Made by a program: the position numbers and the translations under genes. This document shows, piece after piece, positions 6,213 to 12,449 of a stretch of DNA of 13,117 nt (position 1 is the first letter of the stretch; every line of letters starts with the position of its first letter). The stretch lies in assembly GCA_002336855.1 (NCBI GenBank), contig DDEV01000140.1, forward strand, positions 1 through 13,117. The letters run 5' to 3'. Source of the DNA: Leucobacter sp. UBA1945. Lineage in GTDB: Bacteria > Actinomycetota > Actinomycetes > Actinomycetales > Microbacteriaceae. A model generated the notes under the pieces. That model was not told the origin of the DNA and ran no database searches. It worked only from the letters and a program-made list of their open reading frames with translations.

Positions 6213-9200
6213 GTGTCAGGGCAAGACGGGTTCGTTCATCTGCACGTGCACAGCGAGTATTCGATGCTCGACGGTGCCGCGAGGGTTGGCCAGTTGATGG
6301 ACGCGGTGCGCGATCAGGGCATGCCCGCAATCGCCGTCACCGATCACGGCAACACCTTTGGCGCCTTCGATTTCTGGCGTCAGGCGAAAGATCGCGGGAT
6401 CAACCCGATCATCGGCATCGAGGCCTATCTCACGCCAGGCACCTTTCGCGGTGACCGTTCGCGAGTGCGCTGGGGCGACGGTGGTGGCGACGACGTGTCA
6501 GGTGGCGGCGCCTACACGCACATGACGATGCTCTCGGAGACGACTGAGGGCATGCACAACCTGTTCAGGCTCTCGTCACGATCCAGCATCGAGGGCTACT
6601 ACTTCAAGCCCCGAGCCGATCGCGAGCTGTTGCATCAGTACTCCAAGGGGCTTATCGCCACGACCGGCTGCCCATCTGGTGAGATTCACACCCGCCTGCG
6701 CCTCGGCCAGTACAAGGAGGCGAGAGAGGCCGCAGCCGAGTTTCAGAGCATCTTCGGCAAAGAGAATTTCTTTTGCGAGATCATGGATCACGGCCTCGAG
6801 ATCGAGCGTCGCGTGCAGAAGGAGCTGCTTGAGATTGCGAAAGATCTCGGGATTCCGCTGCTCGCGACGAACGACCTGCACTACACGCACCAGCACGACG
6901 CGAAGTCGCACGAGGCGCTGCTCTGCGTGCAGTCAGGCTCTCGCCTCGACGATCCGAACCGCTTCAAGTTCGACGGTGACGGGTACTACCTGAAGAGCGC
7001 TGCCGAGATGCGGCACCTGTTTCGCGAGTTGCCAGAGGCCTGCGACAATACGCTGCTGATCGCCGAGCGCTGTGACGTCTCGTTCAACACCTCAGCGAAC
7101 TACATGCCGCGCTACCCGGTTCCCGAGGGTGAGAGCGAAGACAGCTGGTTCGTCAAAGAGGTCGAGAACGGCCTGCACTATCGTTACCCGCAGGGCATTC
7201 CCGACGCTGTGCGCAAGCAGGCCGAGTACGAGATCGGCGTCATCGTGCAGATGGGCTTTCCGGGGTACTTTCTCGTCGTCGCCGACTTCATCAACTGGTC
7301 GAAGAATAACGGCATTCGTGTGGGGCCCGGCCGTGGCTCGGGCGCCGGCTCGATGGTCGCGTACGCGATGCGTATTACCGATCTCGACCCGCTGCAGCAC
7401 GGCCTCATCTTCGAGCGCTTTCTCAACCCAGACCGTGTCTCGATGCCCGACTTCGACGTCGACTTCGATGATCGTCGCCGCGGCGAGGTCATCAAGTATG
7501 TGACCGAGAAGTACGGCGACGAGCGCGTGGCGCAGATCGTGACCTACGGCACGATCAAGTCGAAGCAGGCACTGAAGGATGCCTCTCGTGTGCTCGGTTT
7601 TCCGTTCGGCATGGGCGAGAAGCTCACCAAGGCGATGCCGCCGGCGGTGATGGCGAAAGACATTCCGCTCGCCGGAATCACCAACCCCGAGCACCCGCGC
7701 TATAAAGAGGCCGCAGAGTTTCGCGCGGTGTTGCAAGAAGATCCCGATGCCAAGACCGTCTACGAGACCGCACTCGGGCTCGAGGGCCTGAAGCGTCAGT
7801 GGGGCGTGCACGCGGCGGGAGTGATCATGTCGAGCGATCCGCTGCTCGACATCATTCCAATCATGAAGCGCGAGCAAGACGGCCAGATCGTCACGCAGTT
7901 CGACTACCCGACCTGCGAGGGCCTCGGGCTCATCAAGATGGACTTTCTGGGGTTGCGCAACCTCACGATCATCTCCGACGCGCTCGAAAACATCAGGCAG
8001 AACAAGGGCGAAGAGCTCGATCTTGAGCACCTCGCGCTCGATGACACAGCTTCGTATGAACTGCTCGCCAGGGGCGATACGCTCGGCGTGTTTCAGCTCG
8101 ATGGCGGCCCGATGCGCGGCCTGCTGCGCCTGATGAAGCCCGACAACTTCGAAGACATCTCGGCCGTGCTGGCGCTGTATCGCCCTGGCCCCATGGGCGC
8201 CGATTCGCACACGAACTACGCGCTGCGCAAGAACGGGCTGCAGCCCATCACCCCGATCCACCCGGAGCTCGAAGAGCCGCTGCGAGAGATTCTCGACACC
8301 ACCTACGGTCTCATCATCTACCAAGAGCAGGTGATGTCGATCGCGCAGAAGGTCGCCGGGTTCTCGCTCGGCCAGGCTGATATTCTGCGCCGCGCCATGG
8401 GCAAGAAGAAGAAAGAAGAACTCGACAAACAGTACGAGGGCTTCGCCGGCGGCATGAAAGAGCGGGGCTTCTCGGAGGCGGCGATCAAGTCGCTCTGGGA
8501 CATTCTGCTGCCGTTCTCTGACTACGCATTCAACAAAGCTCACTCTGCCGCATACGGGCTCGTCAGCTACTGGACTGCCTACCTGAAAGCTCATTACCCG
8601 GCCGAATACATGGCCGCGCTGCTCACGAGCGTCGGCGACTCGAAAGACAAGCTCGCGGTCTACCTCAACGAATGTCGTCGAATGGGCATCAAAGTGTTGC
8701 CGCCGGCAGTGAACGACTCGTTCGCCGACTTCTCGGCGGTCGGCAGCGACATTCGCTTCGGGCTCGGCGCAGTGCGCAACGTCGGCACCCACGTGGTCGC
8801 CGGCATTCGCGAGGCGCGTGAGACGAAGGGCTCGTTCGAGAGCTTCAGCGACTTTCTCAAGAAAGTACCGCTCACCGTGCTCAATAAGCGAACTATCGAG
8901 TCGCTCATCAAAGCGGGCGCCTTCGACGGCCTTGGCGGCACCCGCCGCGCGCTTGTCGAGATTCACGAGGCCTCGGTCGAGAGCTCGGTGAAAGAAAAGC
9001 GTGCCGAGGAGAACGGCGATGTCGGCTTCGACTTCGACAGCCTCTTCGCTGAGGCGGCTGAGGACGCGGGGGAAGACGCGGCAAGCGTCTCACTGGTGCC
9101 CGATCGCCCCGAATGGACGAAGAAGGACAAGCTGGCCTTCGAGCGCGAGATGCTCGGCCTGTACGTCTCGGATCACCCGCTTCGCGGGCTCGAGAACGCG

Positions 9201-9755
9201 CTCGCAAAAGAGTCGTCGTCGACCGTGGAACACCTCACGAACCCCGATTCGAAGGTCGACGGCGAGACGGTGGTGGTTGCGGGCCTGCTCACCGGCGTGC
9301 AGCATCGCACTGCGAAGTCGGGCAACCTTTACGGGCAGGTCACCATTGAAGACTTCACCGGTGAGATTCAGGCGCTCTTCATGGGCAAGTCATACCAGGA
9401 GTTCGGTGCGCTGCTGCAGGCGGACACCATTGTCGCGCTTCGAGGCAAGATCAACGTTCGCGATGACGGCGTCTCAATGCACGCCTACGGCGTGAAACCG
9501 ATCGACACGGGCGTGCAAGACGAGGCCACGACCCTACCGCTCACCATCTCGGAGAACCGGGCGACAGAAGACCTCATGGAAGAGCTGAAGCGAGTCTTCG
9601 AACGCCATCCCGGCACAAGCGAGGTGCGCCTGAACCTGCTGACCGCCACAGGGGTGCGCGTGTTCGAGCTGCCGATTACGGTGCGGGTGAACGCCGACCT
9701 CTACGGTGAGCTCAAAGGGCTGCTCGGTCCGCGCTGTCTTGTGGAAGTAGGCTAG
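6213..9755 (+). CDS. dnaE: DNA polymerase III subunit alpha (replicative, DnaE1-type)
   Basis: DnaE is the catalytic subunit of the chromosomal replicase. The protein is 1180 residues, close to M. tuberculosis DnaE1. The PHP domain (about 5-290) keeps metal-site motifs HLHVHSEYS (His11, His13), VTDHGN (Asp44, His45) and the later CEIMDHG and NDLHYTH, so PHP proofreading as described for mycobacterial DnaE1 is plausible. The palm carries PDFDVDF (412-418), with catalytic Asp415 and Asp417, and KMDFLGL with the third Asp577. GPGRGSGAGS lies near 371-380. Fingers and the helix-hairpin-helix region follow; an OB fold runs from about 1018 (VVVAGLLTGVQ) to 1095. A clamp-binding candidate FDSLF (941-945) lacks the usual Gln. 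The GTG at 6213 has AGAGGGA five bases upstream; an ATG at 6209 is out of frame. Confidence 0.98.
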   Translation: MSGQDGFVHLHVHSEYSMLDGAARVGQLMDAVRDQGMPAIAVTDHGNTFGAFDFWRQAKDRGINPIIGIEAYLTPGTFRGDRSRVRWGDGGGDDVSGGGAYTHMTMLSETTEGMHNLFRLSSRSSIEGYYFKPRADRELLHQYSKGLIATTGCPSGEIHTRLRLGQYKEAREAAAEFQSIFGKENFFCEIMDHGLEIERRVQKELLEIAKDLGIPLLATNDLHYTHQHDAKSHEALLCVQSGSRLDDPNRFKFDGDGYYLKSAAEMRHLFRELPEACDNTLLIAERCDVSFNTSANYMPRYPVPEGESEDSWFVKEVENGLHYRYPQGIPDAVRKQAEYEIGVIVQMGFPGYFLVVADFINWSKNNGIRVGPGRGSGAGSMVAYAMRITDLDPLQHGLIFERFLNPDRVSMPDFDVDFDDRRRGEVIKYVTEKYGDERVAQIVTYGTIKSKQALKDASRVLGFPFGMGEKLTKAMPPAVMAKDIPLAGITNPEHPRYKEAAEFRAVLQEDPDAKTVYETALGLEGLKRQWGVHAAGVIMSSDPLLDIIPIMKREQDGQIVTQFDYPTCEGLGLIKMDFLGLRNLTIISDALENIRQNKGEELDLEHLALDDTASYELLARGDTLGVFQLDGGPMRGLLRLMKPDNFEDISAVLALYRPGPMGADSHTNYALRKNGLQPITPIHPELEEPLREILDTTYGLIIYQEQVMSIAQKVAGFSLGQADILRRAMGKKKKEELDKQYEGFAGGMKERGFSEAAIKSLWDILLPFSDYAFNKAHSAAYGLVSYWTAYLKAHYPAEYMAALLTSVGDSKDKLAVYLNECRRMGIKVLPPAVNDSFADFSAVGSDIRFGLGAVRNVGTHVVAGIREARETKGSFESFSDFLKKVPLTVLNKRTIESLIKAGAFDGLGGTRRALVEIHEASVESSVKEKRAEENGDVGFDFDSLFAEAAEDAGEDAASVSLVPDRPEWTKKDKLAFEREMLGLYVSDHPLRGLENALAKESSSTVEHLTNPDSKVDGETVVVAGLLTGVQHRTAKSGNLYGQVTIEDFTGEIQALFMGKSYQEFGALLQADTIVALRGKINVRDDGVSMHAYGVKPIDTGVQDEATTLPLTISENRATEDLMEELKRVFERHPGTSEVRLNLLTATGVRVFELPITVRVNADLYGELKGLLGPRCLVEVG

Positions 9756-9760
9756 AAGTC

Positions 9761-10651
9761 ATGCGCGAGACCCAGCAAAAGATTATCGCGGCGCTCGCCG
9801 CCACACCTGAGATCGACGCGGGAGCCGAGATTGAGCGACGCGTCGCGTTTCTCGTCGACTACGCGGCCGGTATACCCGGCGTGCGCGGATTCGTGCTCGG
9901 CATTTCGGGCGGTCAGGACTCGTCACTGGGCGGTCGTCTTGCTCAGCTCGCGGTGGAGCGGCTACGAGAGGCGGGGCACGAGGCCGAGTTCATCGCCATG
10001 CGGTTGCCGTATTCGGTGCAGCGCGACGAAGACGATGCCCAGCTCGCGCTCGATTTTATTCGTGCCGACCGCGAGGTGACCGTCGATATCGCCCCAGCCG
10101 TCGAGGGGCTTGTCTCGATGGTCGATCGCGCGACCGGTGAGCCGGTGAGCGATTTCAACAAGGGCAACGTGAAGGCGCGGATGCGCATGGTCGCGCAGTA
10201 CGCAATCGCGGGTGACCGTTCGCTGCTCGTGCTCGGCACCGATCACGCCGCCGAGGCGATTACAGGCTTCTTCACGAAGTTCGGCGACGGCGCGGCAGAT
10301 GTCATGCCGCTCGCGGGGCTCACGAAACGGCAGGGCGCGCAGATGCTGCGTCACCTGGGTGCGCCGGATCGGCTCTGGCAGAAGGTTCCGACCGCCGATC
10401 TGCTCGATGGCATCCCGGGGCAGAGCGACGAAGACAGTCTCGGCGTGAGCTACACCCAGATCGACGATTACCTTTCGGGCAAGTCGATCGACGAGGCGGC
10501 CGCCGAAAACCTCGAGCGGCGCTACCGCGCCTCCGAGCACAAGCGGCACCTGCCTGTCACCCCGACAGACACCTGGTTTGCGGCGGCCCGAACCCAGGGC
10601 AGCAGTGACATCAGCAACGGCAACACACACGAGGGAGCACCCACCGAATGA
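9761..10651 (+). CDS. nadE: Ammonia-dependent NAD+ synthetase
   Basis: NadE catalyses the last step of NAD+ synthesis, adenylating and amidating nicotinic acid adenine dinucleotide. The protein is 296 residues and lacks the N-terminal nitrilase/glutaminase domain, so this is the short, ammonia-using form, unlike the long glutamine-dependent NadE of M. tuberculosis. The ATP pyrophosphatase loop SGGQDSS is at 49-55. Other landmarks are DFNKGNVKARMRMVAQYA, LGTDHAAEAITGFFTKFGDG, the DVMPLAGLTKRQ segment, PTADLLDGIPGQSDEDSLG and the C-terminal SEHKRHLP. The ATG at 9761 is five bases after the dnaE stop; a GGAAG at 9743-9747 is rather far upstream. Its stop overlaps the msrA ATG (ATGA). Co-transcription with dnaE is inferred from spacing; this dnaE-nadE order is not one I know as widely conserved. 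Confidence 0.96.
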   Translation: MRETQQKIIAALAATPEIDAGAEIERRVAFLVDYAAGIPGVRGFVLGISGGQDSSLGGRLAQLAVERLREAGHEAEFIAMRLPYSVQRDEDDAQLALDFIRADREVTVDIAPAVEGLVSMVDRATGEPVSDFNKGNVKARMRMVAQYAIAGDRSLLVLGTDHAAEAITGFFTKFGDGAADVMPLAGLTKRQGAQMLRHLGAPDRLWQKVPTADLLDGIPGQSDEDSLGVSYTQIDDYLSGKSIDEAAAENLERRYRASEHKRHLPVTPTDTWFAAARTQGSSDISNGNTHEGAPTE

Positions 10652-11172
10652 CCACCACCTTTGTACTCGCCGGCGGCTGCTACTGGTGCCTCGACGCCGC
10701 CTATCGCGCGTTGCAGGGCATTGTCGACGTGCACTCGTGCTTCACGGGCGGGCACACCCCGTACCCGAGCTACGAGCAGGTGTGCACGGGCTCGACCGGG
10801 CATGCCGAGGCCGTAGCGGTCACGTTCGACGAGTCAGTGCTGCCCGTCGAGGTGGTGCTTGACGCATACTTCACGATGCACGACCCCACCCAGCTCAACC
10901 GCCAGGGTAACGACATCGGCACGCAGTACCGCTCGGCGATGTTCTATGCCAACGAAGCGCAGCGTGAACTGTTCGAGGCCGCACGCGCACGAGCGGGGGA
11001 GTACTGGCCCGGCGAGATCGTCACCGTCATCGAGCCGCTCGGCGAGGTGTTCCCCGCACCCGAGGAGCACCAAGACTTTTTTGCGAAGAACCCGACCCAG
11101 GGTTATTGCATGGCCGTGGCTGTGCCCAAGGTCAACAAGGTGCGCGCGGGCTTTGCCAAGTACATCGTGTGA
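10648..11172 (+). CDS. msrA: Peptide-methionine (S)-S-oxide reductase MsrA
   Basis: MsrA reduces the S-epimer of methionine sulfoxide in proteins and free methionine, repairing oxidative damage. The protein is 174 residues, typical for a single-domain cytosolic MsrA with no signal peptide. The catalytic cysteine is Cys11 in AGGCYWC; the commoner GCFWG reads GCYWC here, giving an extra Cys14. The signature DPTQLNRQGNDIGTQYRSAMFY is intact, as are EEHQDFF and the late GYC, where Cys154 may act as a resolving cysteine. The start ATG overlaps the nadE stop by four bases, and GAGGGAG at 10631-10637 gives it its own RBS. Coupling to nadE suggests both are made together; reducing power for MsrA comes from thioredoxin and NADPH. 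It is the last gene of the plus-strand run. Confidence 0.96.
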   Translation: MTTTFVLAGGCYWCLDAAYRALQGIVDVHSCFTGGHTPYPSYEQVCTGSTGHAEAVAVTFDESVLPVEVVLDAYFTMHDPTQLNRQGNDIGTQYRSAMFYANEAQRELFEAARARAGEYWPGEIVTVIEPLGEVFPAPEEHQDFFAKNPTQGYCMAVAVPKVNKVRAGFAKYIV

Positions 11173-11175
11173 TCG

Positions 11176-11205
11176 GGCCCTGTGGGCCGCGGCGTTCTAA
11201 GCCGC
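11176..11205. terminator. Paired hairpins between convergent msrA and ssb
   Basis: Two hairpins abut each other: GGCCC-TGT-GGGCC (11176-11188) and GCGGC-GTTCTAA-GCCGC (11189-11205). The ssb stop codon lies in the second loop. Placement between converging genes 24 bases apart suggests a bidirectional terminator, although neither strand has a clear U-tract. Confidence 0.5.
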
Positions 11206-11706
11206 CGCCTGCCAGCCGATCGCCTCTTCCGGCGTGACGTCGCCTGTCGGCGCAACGGTGGCCGCGCTCCCGCTTGATGAGGGGTGCTTGGCTTCGTCAC
11301 TCAGCGAACCCCCTTGCTGCCCAGCCGCGGCCTCGCCGTCGTTTCTGCCGCCGACCCGTTTCTCGAAACGGGTCACGCCCCAGCGCACATCGTGCCCGAG
11401 GGCTTCGGCCTCGATCTCGATCGAGGTGCCTCTGCGGTCGTCTTTCTCCCACTTGCGCATTCTGAGCCGACCCGTGACCATTACCCGATCGCCCTTGCGA
11501 AATGATTCGTGTGCGTGGCTGGCCAGGCTTCTGAACGAGACGACGCCGAACCAGTTGGTGTCTCCGTCGACCCACTCCTGCTTCTCCCGGTCGTACCTGC
11601 GCTCATCGCTCGCGAGCCGAAACGAGCAGAGCTGCGTGCCAGAGGACGGATTGATGAGCTTCGGGTCGGTAGCGATAGTGCCGACGACGTGAATGATGGT
11701 GGTCAT
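11197..11706 (-). CDS. ssb: Single-stranded DNA-binding protein paralogue (SsbB-like)
   Basis: This is a 169-residue protein with an N-terminal SSB OB fold (about 1-112): MTTIIHVVGTIATDPKLI, TQLCSFRLASDERRY, WVDGDTNWFGVVSFRSLA, FRKGDRVMVTGRLRMRKW. It should bind single-stranded DNA. The C-terminal tail (about 120-169) is Gly/Ala/Ser-rich and ends EEAIGWQAAA. The acidic tip (DDIPF-type) that canonical SSB uses to recruit replication and repair partners is absent. This argues for the secondary, SsbB-type actinobacterial paralogue rather than the essential SsbA, which normally sits between rpsF and rpsR. The ATG at 11704-11706 is preceded on the minus strand by AGGAA about seven bases away. It diverges from the lipoprotein and ettA genes, a neighbourhood like M. 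tuberculosis Rv2478c-Rv2477c. Confidence 0.92.
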   Translation of the reverse strand: MTTIIHVVGTIATDPKLINPSSGTQLCSFRLASDERRYDREKQEWVDGDTNWFGVVSFRSLASHAHESFRKGDRVMVTGRLRMRKWEKDDRRGTSIEIEAEALGHDVRWGVTRFEKRVGGRNDGEAAAGQQGGSLSDEAKHPSSSGSAATVAPTGDVTPEEAIGWQAAA

Positions 11707-11733
11707 AGGGGTTCCTGTTCTTCATTGAATCTC

Positions 11734-11780
11734 GGGCGTGATGCCCCTTTCGGTACCAGCTTGCGCCCCTCGCGAGGGCG
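11734..11780. repeat. Two dyads in the ssb upstream region
   Basis: A small dyad GGGC-GTGAT-GCCC (11734-11746) is followed by a strong one containing the exact 12-base palindrome CCCTCGCGAGGG (11767-11778), extendable to 11764-11780 with one bulged C. Both lie 28-74 bases upstream of the ssb start on the minus strand, so they fall in its promoter or leader. They may be regulator-binding sites or leader hairpins; no -10/-35 pair for ssb was convincing. The rest of the 211 bp divergent gap (11781-11900) shows nothing recognisable. Confidence 0.4.
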
Positions 11781-11904
11781 TGACCGACCAAACCGAGAAA
11801 TCTGTGGAGAAGCCCGTTATTGGCATGCCTGTGAGCGACAAACGGAGGTCTGCAGCGGGTCGCCTCGATCCCACTCACCAATCTCACGCCCAGCATTGGC
11901 CGGA

Positions 11905-11910
11905 TACACT
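11905..11910 (+). promoter_or_regulatory. -10 box TACACT of a probably leaderless lipoprotein gene
   Basis: TACACT ends seven bases before the ATG at 11918, so transcription would begin at or next to the A of the start codon. There is no Shine-Dalgarno sequence between the box and the ATG (GACACAC). No TTGACA-like -35 is visible at the right distance, which is common for actinobacterial promoters. Confidence 0.5.
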
Positions 11911-11917
11911 GACACAC

Positions 11918-12394
11918 ATGTCTCGCTCGCGAAAGAAGTTGCCGCTCATCGCGCTGTGCGCAGTAGCGGCTGTCGGGCTCACCGCCTGTGTTTCAGCACC
12001 CGCGCCGATCGAGCGACCCACCAAAGACGAGAACTTTCAGAAGCCGGAGGCTCCGCCCGAGTTCTTTCCAGAGGGCACCGCAGACGAGAATCTGCCCTAC
12101 TTTCACGAGACGCTGCGTCAGTTTGCGGTGGGAACGGCTCCAGTTCAGGGGACGCCCGTAGTCGACGCCGTGGCTGCGGCCGGCTTCGATAAGACCAAGA
12201 TGCAGGTCAGCTTCGACGAGAGCAAGACCGACCTCGTCGCCGACAACATTTTCGTGTCGGTCTTGATCGGTCAAGACTGCCTCATCGGCCAGGTCGTTGT
12301 CGCAGACCGAAGCTTCGTCACCGAGGCGGCCCCTGCGGTCGGCCCCGACAAGAGCCTCTGCCTGATCGGAACGACGCGCCCGATCGACTGGTAG
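11918..12394 (+). CDS. Secreted lipoprotein, DUF6993-like, function unknown
   Basis: The protein is 158 residues. The N-terminus has basic MSRSRKK, a hydrophobic stretch and the lipobox LTAC with Cys24, so it should be exported, cleaved by LspA and lipid-anchored on the outer face of the membrane. After a Pro/charged linker (25-50) comes a compact domain: ENLPYFHETLRQFAVG, VVDAVAAAGFDKTKMQVSFD, then a pair of cysteine motifs, DCLIGQVVVA and SLCLIGTTRPIDW at the very C-terminus. The two CLIG cysteines are likely to form a disulfide. I recognise this pattern as the DUF6993 family of Microbacteriaceae-like lipoproteins, from memory only; no function is known to me. The ATG at 11918 is chosen because the signal peptide begins there; the frame is open further upstream, but that part has no signal character. 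Confidence 0.85.
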   Translation: MSRSRKKLPLIALCAVAAVGLTACVSAPAPIERPTKDENFQKPEAPPEFFPEGTADENLPYFHETLRQFAVGTAPVQGTPVVDAVAAAGFDKTKMQVSFDESKTDLVADNIFVSVLIGQDCLIGQVVVADRSFVTEAAPAVGPDKSLCLIGTTRPIDW

Positions 12395-12434
12395 CCGAAG
12401 CCGCACCGGTACCCAGATCTGCCTGTCGCTCGGC

Positions 12435-12440
12435 TAGACT
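12435..12440 (+). promoter_or_regulatory. -10 box TAGACT for ettA
   Basis: TAGACT ends nine bases before the ettA ATG at 12450, predicting a transcript with zero to three leader bases and no Shine-Dalgarno sequence (GAAGCCGAT intervenes). It lies in the 55 bp gap after the lipoprotein stop. An inverted repeat, TAGCCGA (12392-12398) with TCGGCTA (12430-12436), overlaps the box but may be coincidental. No clear -35 is present. Confidence 0.5.
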
Positions 12441-12449
12441 GAAGCCGAT

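Noticed and set aside
7092..8966. A 624-codon open frame on the minus strand
   Set aside because: It lies wholly inside dnaE. Long antisense frames are expected opposite GC-rich genes, its composition is His/Arg/Glu-skewed, and it has no recognisable domain.
11738..11917. Upstream ATG for the lipoprotein adding 60 residues
   Set aside because: It would bury the signal peptide and lipobox inside the protein; the ATG at 11918 begins a standard lipoprotein signal.
11509..12192. A plus-strand frame of 227 codons across the ssb start and the lipoprotein
   Set aside because: It runs antisense to ssb and out of frame with the lipoprotein, both of which have clear family features.
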